Shown one piece after another: positions 24,201 through 37,200 of a stretch of DNA of 64,000 nucleotides. Each line of letters opens with the position of its first letter. Positions within the stretch are counted from its first letter, which is position 1. Below the pieces are notes generated by a model. The model was not told where the DNA came from. It made no database searches and saw only the letters and a list, made by a program, of their open reading frames with translations. Both the position numbers and the translations under genes were made by a program. This stretch comes from Sphagnum magellanicum. Lineage: Eukaryota > Streptophyta > Sphagnopsida > Sphagnales > Sphagnaceae. The stretch is from positions 5,801,390-5,865,389 of the forward strand of contig CM038911.1 in NCBI GenBank assembly GCA_021904315.1. Reading direction: 5' to 3'.

Positions 24201-25300
24201 GGGAAACAAAGAGAACTCTTGCTCAAGAAAATCCACAAATTAGGTTTACTCCAAAGAATAATAATTAAAATTTTCTTTGGTTTTGGGTTTTGGTTTTTTT
24301 TTTTTTAAAAGAAAAAAAAGTTACACTTGCTACCTTAGCAAGCTTTGACACTAATTATATTATTTTCAGAAATATTGAAAATTATTTTTTTCTCTCTCCA
24401 TAATTTTTTTGAAGGAAAGTATGGAATCTTCAAGAGTATTTTATTCATCAAAATGAAAAATTCAGAAATTAATTAATTATTTGACAGCCGTGTGTCCGAT
24501 TTTTTGTATCTTTGAACCTATAATATTTTGTACTTATAAGTATTATTGTTTCCAAGGTGGTTGACACATACTTTACTTCAAATGAAAAACAAGCACTCTT
24601 TGAAGCAACTAACTTCATTTTATTTTATTTTATTTTAGTTCACGATTGTGTATGTATCATGGCTTCTTACAAGCAAAACATTCAACCCACTTTTTCCCAT
24701 GAAAAAAAAATTGTGGATTTGGACCTGACCTATTCATGTTACAAATTAGACAAAGAAGAATTGTGCTGTACTACACCCACAAGGTCACGAGGAAAGGGTT
24801 TGTTTAATTTTTAAAAAAAAACCTAACTTACGGTCAAGAGCAATGTCATATGATTGTTCGGAGTTTCCTTAGAAACCCATTTTATGAATGAAGAAGAATA
24901 GAGATCTTTTTATTTTATTTTTGGTGTTGGGGTAATTTAGACAAGTTGAATTTTGGAAACTCGTTCAGCAAGGAAGAAATCATATGGAAAATTAATTAAT
25001 TAATTAACTAATTACTTACATGTTTCTTTTCATGCATAGATGATTAAATATAGAGAAGAATTTGAATGTAGGAAGGGGGTGGGGGGGGGTGGGGGGGAAG
25101 GAAAGAACGACAAAAGAAAAAGAAATGGGAGTCAGAGAGGGGACACAAAGAGAAAGGAGAAAGAAAGCCTGGCAACTTCATCTATGCTTTTGCAGATAAA
25201 AACTGAAAAATCAGGAATGAACTTATTTATTTATTTATTTATTTTCCAAATTTCTCCCCAGATGTTGTGATTTTTTATTAAAGGGCAAAAATTAGACTGG
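24200..25300. other. AT-rich intergenic DNA with simple repeats
   Basis: No gene seen. Contains AATT repeats at about 24990-25012, a G-rich tract at 25075-25098 and a TTTA microsatellite at about 25220-25246. Confidence 0.4.
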
Positions 25301-26036
25301 GTACAAAGTGTGTGGGTCTTTCCATCATTTGCTCAAACCCCAGACAATTTGTTTCAGCAAAAGTTTAAGTACAGTGTACTCTCAAACAGAGGGCATTACA
25401 CAGATTCTATAGATCTGCATTTCATTTCTAATACTAGGTTCTCTTAGTACATGAATCTTTCAACAATAGAGTTATCCGTAAAGTCCTGCGCCTAGGGGGC
25501 TAGAATGCTCAGTTTCAGCATAATAGGACATCAAAACGTAACTGCAAATGAAAATTTAGCAAAACGAAATAAGTGGGACCCAGACTGGTTCTCCCAGCAA
25601 TTTTGGTGGTAAACTGAGTTTCATCCTGTCTTTCCTTTTTCCTGAGCGCCTCCATTGCTGCTACATATATTTTCACGGCTCCTTCCTGTACAAATACTAT
25701 AATTACTCTCGAACCTGGAGCATTAAATGCTGAGTTTCATTATTTCATACTGAGATTCAATAAACTTTCCTTGCTTTGCGGGTACCACAGAAAAAAGGGT
25801 ATAGGGGTGAAAGCCAAAGGCCCAACGACAAGGTGAAGACAGCGTGACTTTACAGATAACTCTAATATCCAGGCTAAATTCATCACTAGCTGTAACAAAA
25901 TGCATCATACTCATGATCAAAGCCAAAATCTATAACCAACCGCATTTGGCATAACTTATATGATTTTATGTTCAGTGGGTGGGTTGGGTTCGAGGGCTCA
26001 CCTTGATTGATTGATGATCATCATCACATCAAGAAC

Positions 26037-26200
26037 TTTGTGTTGCCAAGTCCAAGGCCCCAGACAAATATCTGTCCACACACAAAAAAAAAACCCCGCA
26101 CCCAGAATTTTTTTTGCATATCACCCATTCCATGGTGTTGCCAAGTCCAAGTTGCTGGACAAGTATTTGTACATGTACAGAAAACCCCACACCCCACCCT
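26037..26200. repeat. Imperfect tandem duplication, about 98-bp period
   Basis: Two copies begin with GTGTTGCCAAGTCCAAG at about 26040 and 26137. Both continue through CCAGACAA/CTGGACAA, a TAT.TGTAC/TCC block and a CCCC(G/A)CACCC block, with more divergence toward the end. Confidence 0.6.
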
Positions 26201-27867
26201 ACCCCACCTTGAAGAAAACAGATCTGTGTTTGCTCGTCCTTGTTTATCCAGGCTCTGGCAAAAGTTTTTGTTTCTGCATGTGTCATGCTGCAGATCTGTG
26301 CTCTGTCAATCTGTGCATTCACAAACCTTGCCTTCATAAACATCCCGACAACATTGGCCCCACTCTCTTTCACAGGAGCACAATCTCTGTGATGCAGGTC
26401 ACAGGTGCCATTCTGTGACAGTACTACCTCTCTTCTTCTGTCCTTGTTGCAATCTGTAAAACATGGAGTGATGAAACTTCAGGGTCATCCCCATTACTAG
26501 GATTTGGATTCTGTGTGCCTTCTGTTGAAGATCCAGAGAAAAAACTGCAAAACCTGCAGCAAAGAAAATGGGTGTACTTCAAAGGACAAATGAAAAGACA
26601 TTGCAGTACAGTGCTCAGTTCTCTCAGTTTTATTATATCCTGTTTGGAATAGAGATGCTGGGGCTGATGCAGGTCCATAATATACATTCAACCTTCAACC
26701 CAATGCTGGTTCATAATATACCTGGTCTCATTCCTTGTAACCTAACATGAAGATCTGCCCAATCTTGGTGCTCACCATCAACAAGCTGATTGCAGGCGGC
26801 TATGGGTTTAACTGAAAAACCCCTGCGACTGAAACTAAATCTACAACCCTCTAGAAGTTCCAGCTACCAATATTCCTGCTTGAAGATTTCATGTACAACA
26901 TCGGTAACAATGTGAAATTATCATGTCTTACGACCAAGAAAGCAAAAGATGTATACTCTACAGCTGCAACATCGTTGTTTTTGGTTGATGGCAAATGGGG
27001 AATGCCTTTTGCTAAACCCAAAACCTGATAACTGGGAAGAATGGGTGGTGAGACCAATGACACTCTGCTGCGGTAATCAAAGACCTGATATATATACATA
27101 TATATGCATCATCTGAGGTGATTTCAGCTGGTTCACAAGTTCAGACAGATTGTTGAAACATGCACTGTTAATCTAAATAGAAGAGAGTTATACAAGCATT
27201 TTTGTGCATTCTTGGCTTCTCTCCATGTTTCCATCAGCAAGTTGCTGCCATGAAAAGAAAAACGTATTACTTGTTGAACATGTGATAAATCTCAATGTTA
27301 CAGATCCTGCCATCAACACAGCAGACAAAATCTTATCAGTTTCCAATAAAACCAAAGACTTTTAAGGGTTTGAAGTTCTGGTTCTCACTTTCGAGCAAGC
27401 AGTAGGGTTTAAGATGTTGGGTCAAAGACCTTAGGGATTTACAAGCTTAAGGAAGGGGACTGACTGAAAAGTCAAAAATGCCTGAAGCTCAACATACCTG
27501 CTAGCTTCCATCAGTGGCTGATGGTTCACTGTGAAGCATCTCCACCACATGCTCCACCTGGAATGCAACAATACCAAAGATAACAATTCAGCAAGAAAAT
27601 GATGCAATGAATTCTCCTCCCCACAAATTCTATGGGGCATCACTGACAAAGTACACAAGTCCCCCCTAATCTCCATCCATTGCCATCTCAAAAACAAAAC
27701 TAAGGACACGCAGTCTCCGAACATCACCATGTGGAAAGAATTTTTTTTGCAATGATTATACAGTAGTGAATCCATGTCTTTGTACAAATATCATACCATT
27801 GATAGCAACTCTTGACTCTCAGGGGGCTGCTTTTTCAAGCTTTGTGGCTCTAAGTCCCATATCAACT

Positions 27868-28008
27868 GTATTTTCTTCTACTTTCCTGAACAAGAGGAGG
27901 AAGCAAAAAGCAGATATGCATCCTGGATCAACTGTAATTCTTTTCCTAAGCTTCACTGAACAAGAAGAGGAAGCAGAAGCAGATCTGAGTCCTGGATCAA
28001 CTGTAGTT
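27868..28008. repeat. 70-bp tandem duplication, two copies
   Basis: The two copies share CTTTCCTGAACAAGAGGAGGA / CTTCACTGAACAAGAAGAGGA, then AGCAGAT, then CCTGGATCAACTGTA, at an offset of 70 bp (CAAGAGGAGG at 27891, CAAGAAGAGG at 27961). An extra ATCAACTGTA lies before the first copy. Confidence 0.7.
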
Positions 28009-30086
28009 GCTCTCTCTTTGTAGTGAATTGGCATTTACTCTCAAATCTCTACACTGCACCCAACATGAAGTTTGGAGAAGCTCCAAAAACAGAAAAAGTC
28101 CACATTATTTTGTTTTCATTCCATCAACCTTTATTCTCATTAGCTTCAAATCCAGAACCCAGACAAACTCCTGTACTCCTTCGTTAACTCCTGGTGAAGT
28201 TTGGCAGGTCACAGATGAAAGTGTGGCAAGTACAGAAACCCTGTGTGCTTGGTCCAGTGTGCAAGATATTTCTGCAGGACTTCTTCTTGGCACACTGGAA
28301 GAGGGAACAACTCTTTAGCAAGCAGCTGGCAGAGAGGTGGGAGCCACAGCAGCAGCAAACCTGTACACTTCTGCAGAGGCCAGTGGATTCAGAGCTTCAC
28401 ATCCTGACCTCCTACAACAATGCTGAAATCGGAACCCAGCAAAAAACAGATTCTTGTTGAGAATGAAATGCTTGAGATTCAATTGACTGAATAAAAACCA
28501 AAATCTTCAGAGATCTCTCTAGAGAAACTGCATTGGAAACCATCTGCAATTCACCCTTCTCTGGCAGATTCAACATTCCTGAACAGCAGAATGAGTATTT
28601 TGGATGGAGGATCCATGGATTAGAGAAGAGCAAATGAGCATTTTGAGACATGCATGTTCATGGTTTCTTTGCAAAAGCTCATTCCAAAAGTCTGGCACTG
28701 ACCGACCTCCTTCTGAAAGTTTGTGTCTGCATGGTAATCATCTTCTAGTATCTGGTGTCAGGAACTTCACTCCGACTTACCACTCTTACACATTCAGAAT
28801 CTTTCAAGTATAGAAATGTGTAACAACAATGGACTGTCCATGCCTGATCTAATGCAGTTTCTCTCTGCCAAGCTCCCTACTAATCACAGGGAGACTCCCA
28901 TGAAGGAAGGAAGCACACACACTTTCACTTTACTGGCAGACCAGGAATTGGTCTTCTTCACAGCTGAGCTCTCTACCATTGCAGATTTTGCTACTAGGTA
29001 GAAAGAAACAAAAAGACAAAGAAACAAAGAAACATACACCCTCTTTAAGCACAATTGACAGGAGCACAAGATGCGAAGTGATGTACCTCATGCTCCAACA
29101 GAACCACCAAAAAATCATGTTGGGTGTGGACTCTTGAAGATGGTTTGAAATTCTTCCCCTCCAAACAATACAGTACAAATGCCCAGAACAATGCATTCCA
29201 ACAGAGCTTAAGCAGAAGATTGAATAAGGGCAAAGCAGAAAATGTTTACCAAAACCACACCTTTGTAATTGAAACTTTGTTGATACATCATCACCTGCAA
29301 TTTTCCAAATGGGGTGGCTGAAAGCTGTAGCTCCAGCCACACAGCTGTGCCCCCCAGCTGGCCTAAATTCTTTCCTATGTAAAAACTACATCTCTCTGAT
29401 CACTTTGAGGTGATCTCCTAACATTTTTTTGCTTCTTCGAGCAATCCACATTACCTGGAACAAAATTCCAACACTACAAACAGACTGGGAGAGGGTGGGG
29501 AAGGGGCCCCACAAAAGCTCTAGTTTTCTTTCAAAGGATTTCACCAACATTTGCAGAAACTATACTTTGTTTTAAGGACCCACTGTCACTTCATGTCATG
29601 TGGAACTTCAGCACCTAGCTAAATTCTATACCCATAATGTGTGGCAAGGGATCTTTGCTAAAACCCTCTCTGAAATTTCTCTTCACCCCCTTTTTGAGCA
29701 TGCAATCACACCATGTCATTGCTTCAGTGAATTTCACAATCACCTCATTCCAGATTGTAAGCAGGTGAAGGTGTGAATGATTGATCCATCAAGGAACAAG
29801 TTTGAAGGCCAAGATTAAGCATACTTTGTGCAGGTCACACATATAGAAGAGGAGTTGGAAGCACCCCTTTCCCTAGAATACAAGCATATAGTACAACAGC
29901 ACCTGCCTCCTCTCTCAACCCCATCTGACACTCAAGATCAGCCAACCTGATGTTGGAATTTGTCATTGGTCAATGAACATTGCAAGTTCCATGTTGGAAC
30001 TGGAGAAACAGCTGATACACAGGTTGGCGACCACTGCCTCTCTTATAACATTGCATGCACCCACCAGAACTTCAATATTCAACTCC

Positions 30087-31868
30087 TCACACATAGTTCA
30101 AAGAACTCCCACCTCCAGGCATTGAGTATGTTTGCTCAGGGATACTGTACCCACCAACTACCACAATACTTCCCTCCTGAAGATCTTTGATTTCACGCAG
30201 AGATGAGCTACCACGTAGCTCCCCTGCAACGAGCCCCACCCTCTGGGGCACCTTCTTGACCAACTGGCTTGGTCGGATAACAATTCCATCCAAGAGCAGA
30301 CCACTGCTCCAAATACCTGCATGGAGTTCTGTCATGGAAAATTGCAACTCCAACGACCTGCCCTCATGTTCTACCTGAAACTCTCCACCATCAAATTCAA
30401 GCCACTTGTGGCTCCCTCTCAATAAGGGGAAGCCTTGAAGCTTGTTAGTGCAGTTGAGGTACTGTTGTGAGTCTGCATGCTGGCCATCATTTGTCGCCAG
30501 GCGGAAGATGACAGGTTTAGTATGTTCTAAAGTATATGCTGTTACAGGCAGGTGTCTCTCCCTTGATATTGGTTGGACTCCTGCCAGTTGCAGCCTCCAC
30601 GACAGCGTGTATCTTCCTTGGGGCAAAGAGCAGTTAAAGACTCCACTCACTTCCACCAATACTGCAGCCTTTGAGTATGCCACCTCTGAAAACCTGCAGT
30701 CAGAAAAATTTACAATCTGTCATAGACAAGAAATACTCAGTAAACTCAACTCTGTCAAATCAGCTAAAAGTTGAGCTCGGCTTCAAACAAACAGACAAAT
30801 CGTGATCAGATATGGCCATGATGATCTTGTATGAAAACAGCATCAACTAAAATGGGATATATCTTGAGAGGTCTCATCTGTTGCATTATGTAACAAGAGA
30901 GCTGTGCATTGAGAACTCAAATTTGCACTGTCAGATGGTTGTTCGCGTATGTCAGGTGGATGGCTTGGCTCAAGAAACATCCCTTCCCCTAATAACTGAC
31001 TGGCCCTTCAATTGTTGACAGACCTGGATTCCATGTTATGGGGGAGCCATTCCCAGTATCTGGCATCGTCTCCACGTACAATTGTGAACTTTTTAGCTGA
31101 AATAGTGCAGCAAACTCCTCCAGTTGCACGATCCAACCAGTATCCCTGCTCAATCATTACCAGTTATTAGTTCTTAAGAAAATAAATTCAGAGCTAACTC
31201 TGCACCATGATATAGATCAATGCCATATCCTATTTGTCAAAACCCAAACCAACAAATCCAGCTGGGTTATGTTCTTCTCTGCAAGGGAAGAAGCCAGCTG
31301 AAATCCAGGACCAAAGCTGAGACAAGGACCAAAGGTAGTTAAAAGCTACACTGCCATCTCTTTTCAAAACACTGAGCACATACAATGTGCCCTAGTCTGC
31401 TCTATAGGAAAGAATGAAGATGGAAATGATGTTTATTACCTCAGTCCCATCTTGAAGAAAAATCTGTTTGCACAAAAGATGGTACAGATCTCTCTTTGAA
31501 TTGTATGGAGCCAAAGGCCTGTAATTCATTGCAAGGGATACAACCTCACTGTAATTGAAGGGAAGCATGTTCTCCCACACCAGATCACAGCCAGATACTT
31601 CTCCAAAAGTGCGATTAACAAGGGCAAGCCTTGCTACATCCCATGGACTTGTGTATGCCAAAATCAGTGCAATACAACCTGCCGGTAGATTTCCTAGTCC
31701 TCTGGATTCTCCTTCATCATTATAACCATCTATAGTTCCAGCATCACCCTCTTCTTCTCCTTCTTCATTATCGTCATCATCATCCTCAGCAAAATGAAAC
31801 ACTCTGTTTTTGATACCTGACATGCTACACTGATCCCCTATGACCTTGTCTGAATGTTCACACTCCAT
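30087..31868 (-). CDS. F-box protein with phloem-protein-2 (PP2)-like domain
   Basis: Three minus-strand exons, 31440-31868, 31024-31145 and 30087-30693, join to 1158 nt (385 residues plus stop); GT-AG introns and phases agree. The ATG at 31868 is the first after an in-frame stop. Residues 28-56 are an Asp/Glu-rich acidic tract. The F-box is at about 58-103 (LPAGCIALILAYTSPWDVAR, then ALVNRTF and VWENMLP) and should bind SKP1 in an SCF ubiquitin ligase. The PP2-like region runs from about 144 (GYWLDRATGG, ISAKKFTIVRGDDARYWEW, RFSEVAYSKAAVLVEVSG) to about 325 (WSSGLLLDGIVIRP), matching plant F-box PP2-A13/A15-like proteins, where this lectin-like domain may recognise glycans or client proteins. 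About 60 extra residues follow it. The substrate is unknown. Confidence 0.93.
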
Positions 31869-33620
31869 TACTATTCTTGAGTTACTTGACACTCCAGCAA
31901 AGTGAAATAACTTCTCTTTTGATGGCACTAGCCCCTACATTCCAAGTACTGTCTCATTGTCAACAACACCTACAACTGAATAGTAAATGCTCCAGTTTCC
32001 TGAAGTGATGGATGCACTTCTTGTTCTTTGCTCCAGAGATAGATTCTTCATTGTATCTGCATCTTCCATCCTGGATGGCATAACCCATTGTCTTCTTTGA
32101 CAACAAATCACTCATGACTGGATGATGCTCAATGACTGTGTTCTATTGCTCAAAGATTCCCAATCCTGTCTTACAGTAGTAGATCACAGAGAGTCCCGCA
32201 CCACTTGATTACATTTGACCTGCACACACACACACACACACACACGTAATATAAGTTCCAGTTTCTTCAATGCCAGCAGCGCTGTTTTTTTCTGGCTTTC
32301 GCTACACATTGCTCCTTCACACGTGATCTAGCAAGACTTATAAGTCCTGTCATCCTCATACCTCATACTCGCAGAACCACTCTAGAATGTTCTTGTTGTT
32401 GTTTGTCTTCCTGACATGATTTGTATTCTGGATGAATCTGCACTGAAAAGGGTTTTGATTTTTGCAATAAAGCTTAGCAATGTGTGAACAAGGAGCCACA
32501 TCATCCTCTGCTGCCTGGAACAGGCTGAGGCAGAGCTCGTGTTCCACACTATCATCATCAACCATGGACCAGAAAACCATCACCAAAAACCACATAATTA
32601 TATAAACTGATTCTTCTGCATCCTCTGCAAACACTAAGACCATACATAACACCACCACAACAACAATAATAATGTGATGCAGAAGAGCTTGTCAATCCTC
32701 CTGCAACACCTACAACAACAACCTGAAAGAAAAGAGAAAAAACATAGATTACAGCAACATGCTTCCCAAATTCAAACTCCCTGGTGTTCAATGGTGTGAA
32801 GTTCTTCTAGAAGCTTCTGGACTCAAGCTAAAGGTCCCTCATAACCCGGAAGAAAATAGGGTGCAGCTTCTCCTCCCCTACTTCTCTCTGACGTGATCTT
32901 TAAGGGAAAAAACGCCCCATATTCCATGCAGAAACCATGATGCCTGAATGGCATCATCATCATCACAAAGTTGAGGAAATTCGACTGGTGAGAGAACAAG
33001 ACTCAACAAAGCAAAAGAAAGAAGAAGAAGAGACAGAGAGAAATCTACCAAAGCAAAATCCGATTCGCAGCATCAGCAGCAGCAGAAGTACGATGTGATG
33101 CCAAAGAAAATAAAGGGGGAAGAAGGCAAAAAGGGGGAAATGTTTGATGTTCACACGATGTCGTCATTTGTAGTAACAGCTGCTTTGCAGAAGCTTGCAT
33201 GACGTTGTTGTAGCTGTGGAGGAGGAGTCGAGGGGGGGAAAAGAAAGAAGGCAGAAGAAGAACAACAAGAACAAGCTACAAATAGCAGCTACTGCCATTG
33301 TTGTTCTCCAAAGCTTTGATCTCCAAACCCTAATAGCACAACAACAAGCTTACTTTTGCTGCTGCTGTTGTAACACCACCATTTTTCCACCTATCAACTT
33401 TCTCTCCTACAATCCGAATCTTGTGTTCACAAATTCTTCAACTGCACTCAACACTCCTTCTTTGGTCTCAAGAAGAAGAAGAAGAACGGAAGAAGAAGAC
33501 GATGACGACGAGGAGATCAACAACTCCCGAGACTTCGAAGAATTCCTTTCATTTCTCCAACTTCATCACAACTACCACCTACAATCTACAACACCGCCAC
33601 GGAAAATAAAATAAACATAA
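31869..33620 (-). promoter_or_regulatory. Probable spliced leader and promoter zone of the F-box/PP2 gene
   Basis: No protein is recognisable upstream of the F-box gene's ATG. Features that fit a leader or first intron are pyrimidine-rich tracts on the minus strand and a candidate donor AAAA/GTAAGC at about 33350, preceded by a short minus-strand frame (ATG, Gln-rich, stop) that could be an upstream ORF. A telo-box, AAACCCTAA, is at 33325-33333 on the + strand. A CTT/GTC-rich stretch lies at about 33470-33520. The exact transcription start is not visible. Confidence 0.35.
32222..32245. repeat. CA dinucleotide microsatellite
   Basis: An uninterrupted run of about 12 CA units in the upstream/leader region of the F-box gene. 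Confidence 0.9.
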
Positions 33621-33856
33621 TTAAAATTCCCCAGTCTAAGAAACTTAAAAATTAAAAAAAAAATTCCTGACTTTCATTTGCTTGTTTTCCTCCAGAAGAC
33701 GAAGACAACAACAACCAAATGCTCCAACAATCGCACCCATTCCTCAACGCAAGAGCACCGAGCGCAAGCGACAACGTCGCCAATTGGGAAAAACGAAAAA
33801 GCTCGTGCGAAGGGCAAACGGGGCCTATGATGCGCGCGAGAGAGAAGAGAGAGAAG

Positions 33857-33893
33857 AGGGGGAGGAGGGGGGCGGGGGGGGGGGGGGGGGGGG
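33857..33893. repeat. G-rich tract with an uninterrupted 20-G run
   Basis: Purine-rich GAGAGAAGA DNA passes into GGGGGAGGAGGGGGGC and then 20 consecutive G (33874-33893). Such a run can form G-quadruplexes on the + strand. It is also a place where sequencing length errors are likely. Confidence 0.85.
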
Positions 33894-34049
33894 TCGTTTA
33901 AAATTAAAGGGATGTGAATTTGGAGTTATCTACCAATGGGGAGGGCCCGTTCTATATTTTTGAAAGCTTTTTGATTTCTGATTTTTTTTTTTTTTGGTTT
34001 TTTGGGGTCCCAAGAAGGAAGGGCATTTACACGAGGACTCCATTAGGTA

Positions 34050-34240
34050 TTATTCCAGGTGCTAATCCACGTGCCAACGCGCGTCCGTGCCTGCCTGCAT
34101 TCCACTTGGTGCGTCGTCGCCGACAATTTCGGGACCTCGACTTTGTTCTTATCCAAAGCTGACCCAGCCACCCGGCCGGGCCCGCGGGCCAGGTGTTCCC
34201 GCGGGAAAGCAGGTTCTTTAAAAGTTACCAAGCGCAGGTA
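34050..34240. other. Isolated GC-rich island
   Basis: About 190 bp rich in G and C, including CCACGTGCC (a G-box core, at about 34065) and GGCCGGGCCCGCGGGCC near 34170-34195, surrounded by AT-rich DNA. No coding frame is recognisable. It may be the outer promoter of the F-box gene or an unrelated regulatory patch. Confidence 0.4.
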
Positions 34241-34249
34241 AAAACAAAT

Positions 34250-37200
34250 TTTAAGCATTTAAATGTTTTACTTTTTTACTTTTCTCACTCTACTAGTTCT
34301 ATTCCTAGTAATTTTGTCTGCTGTTGGATGTGGGGGGAAAAACACACACACACACACATATACACACAAATATACAAATATTTTATCAACTTCTGTATAA
34401 AAAGGAAAAAAATACAATAATTTTAGAAAAATGACATATTTCAAAATCCAAAACTATTAATTGAATGGAAAAAGATAATTTAATGTAATGCAATTTAAAA
34501 ATTAATTTACAAGTTAATAATTGTTGGGGAGGGGAGGAATTAGCCATAGTTTTGTTTTGGTATATATATATTATAGTTTTATATGTATTACGCATCTCAT
34601 TTATGAATATTAAATTACCAAAACTATGGATGAGCATTGAATACCCTTTAAGTTGTATAAATTGTTTATGACAAGTTATATATATACATATATATTTGCA
34701 ATAAACTTCAATGCACTCAGAGCTGGTGGGTATTCAAACTTGCATTATATTTGAGAAAATAAGCAAAATATACAAATGGGAGTTGTAGTTAGGGGTTTGT
34801 TTGCTTGTTTGTTTGTTTTTTTGGGTCAAATTTGTGATACGAAAATTTGGCTAAAATTTTTCAAAAAAATTTAGCAAAATGATTTGAATTTACACTTTAA
34901 AAAAAAAACACATTTCCCCCAAAAACTTCTCAAAACTTTTGTTCAAAACAAGAATGACACAAAACAAAATGGAAAGCAAAGGCATGTGTGCACATGAGTT
35001 GGGGGTGTTTTTTGTACTATAGTTGGGCACCTTCCACCAAGGGACATGTTGAGCCCGGTAGAGTGTATGGTGTATGATATATGTCAAGTTTCCGTCTAGT
35101 AATAATATTCAGTTCAAAGGATTAACTCTCAATTAAGGCAGTGAGAGCAGATCTACCTAAAACCCCAAGGGAATCATATATTGTAAAGGAGGTCGGGATG
35201 AGAAATGAGGGAATTATTGCAAGTAAAGGAAGCCTTGGTCCCACAATAGTTAAATTTCAAAGCATACAAAACCTGGGATCAGTACATGACATAAGGTACC
35301 CACTTAACTATGCAAGATAATAATAATAGTAATAATAATAATAACAACAACAACAGACCCAAAACTTATAATAAGACAAAAATCATCTGGATCAAGAATG
35401 CATAGTGATTAGTGCAAGAATGCTGCCAAAAGTTTTTCCATTAAAAAAAATACACACAAAAGTGTAAAATGTGTGCAGCAAGCAAAGCAAAGTTAAAGCA
35501 AAATCAAGGCAAAGACAATGGGCAAAGTATAGCATAGCATGCATGAATTTTTGTCTTGACACATTGTGGGGTTGGTTTCCTGGAAAACAAGTTTAAAAGA
35601 ATAATATATTTTAATGGAAAAAGATGAACAGACTGACTGATGGGATTTAGGGTAGAGTGTGAAGTCATGCAACAAAGCTTATCCTCAAGAAGAACCCCAC
35701 TTAACTTATCAAGAAATATAATAATGAATTAATAATCATGCAGAGCAATTTCAGGGTGTGAAGATTTTGCCTTGTGCACATGGAGACTGCAGAGAAGATT
35801 TAATTAGAGAGAGAGATTGAGTCCTCCTTCTCCTTGCAGCATGTCCTCTGCTGAGATCAAGAAAATAAAATACAATACACATTGTTTACATTCAACATGA
35901 TCTCCGTAGTACTGTGAGGAGTCTTTGTATTATGTGAGAATATATATCATTCTAGACCATACGTTGTGACGCCAGCCTTGTCATTGCATTGACTTGGGCA
36001 TCCTTAGAACCAGCCATATTTTGATGATAGGCTTTCTCACAACTGCCAAATTTCAGTCCATTTGTTGAATTGACGCCTTCTAGTGACTCAAATTTTTGTG
36101 CCCATTTATTAAAGGAATTATTGTTTTTCAACCAGTAGTCTGAAATCCTCATTTCAAAGTTCCGAAATGACAAGCTCTATCAGAATATTGTACTTCCATC
36201 ATTATTTTCCACGATGGGGCATCATATGTACATGGTAAAGAACTTAAGGGCTAGATTGGTGATCCAGTGTGAAAAAAAAAGTACCCTTAACAACCATTTT
36301 CCTCATTGAACTAAACTCAATATTATTTTTTCCAAAAAAAAATTGTTTCTGAAATTTTCTGTTCAGGAGGAAGAGTTTTCCTTGTAGTTATTGTTTTGAT
36401 AACATTCTTGGTGAGAGCAATATCTTATCCATTTCTGATAAGGCTTGAAAATGTTTGCAACTAAACTTAAAGTAGGAAGTGGTCCTGTATCAACTTTTGA
36501 ACATACTAGACTGGTCATCATCTACGGTACTTTCCAAAAATTCAGTACCAGCATAGTCCTCTTATTGGGTTCAAGGCTGATTTTTGGCTGGTATGAGGAA
36601 AATATCTATCAGGTATTGGGATTGATATAAAACTGACACAAGGTTGGTACTGTGTGAGGTCCCTACCAGGCTTGTATTGTCTTAGGTCATACCAGCATGC
36701 TAAGAACTAGCTAATTGGCAAGAGCTGCCGGGATATTGCATATAATTGAGCTGTGGGAGCATCAAGATAACCAGGCAGCTCAAACCAGTTACTGGACATA
36801 ATTGATTGTCTGTGACAACAAGTTACAGTGGTGTACCAATGATGCCTCAAGGTGATTCACATGTCTTCCCACATACCAGTTATGGCTTCTAACCTGTGTG
36901 CAGCTGCCCATTGCGTGCTGCTACAACTCCTAACAATCGGTTATGATCCTTGATATGAGTGTTCATACCAGGTGCAAGCCTATACACGAGAAAAACACTG
37001 GTTGTATCCAAGGGTTATTTGCTCTTATCAGTTGACAATTTTTTTTCATGCACACTCAGACCAAGGAATACTCTCTTTGTCACAAATACTTTCAAACGTC
37101 CCATGTGTGAAAACAAAGAGAATGGCCTAGTACACTGCATACAGAATGCTTTAAAAAACCAAGCATGACAATGAAGAAGATTGCAGGTTTGTTGTTCAGG

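Larger units (their letters stand above)
25300..30080. other. Less AT-rich region without convincing ORF; possible long UTR or non-coding transcript
   Basis: Composition and texture resemble the transcribed flanks of the neighbouring genes rather than the AT-rich intergenic DNA. It has many candidate splice signals on the minus strand, for example a possible exon 27497-27558 between TTGCATTCCAG and GTATGTTG, and another at about 29244-29291. No chain of exons gives a recognisable protein. The candidates' frames carry stops soon after. It lies directly downstream (minus sense) of the F-box/PP2 gene, so a long spliced 3' UTR or an independent non-coding RNA are both possible. Confidence 0.3.

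Noticed and set aside
23900-24268. 122-codon + frame, Arg/Gln-rich
   Set aside because: It is opposite to the leader exon and promoter boxes of the ANKRD13-type gene; low-complexity CGACGACGA DNA explains it.
26029-26373. 114-codon minus-strand frame
   Set aside because: It spans the imperfect 98-bp duplication; no recognisable domain and no matching neighbouring exons.
33195-33614. 139-codon + frame with Arg/Glu/Asp runs
   Set aside because: Composition is set by simple AAG/GAC repeats in the presumed promoter/leader of the minus-strand F-box gene; no conserved motif.
33682-33963. 93-codon + frame with a poly-Gly end
   Set aside because: It reads through the purine-rich and poly-G tract; no evidence of a gene.
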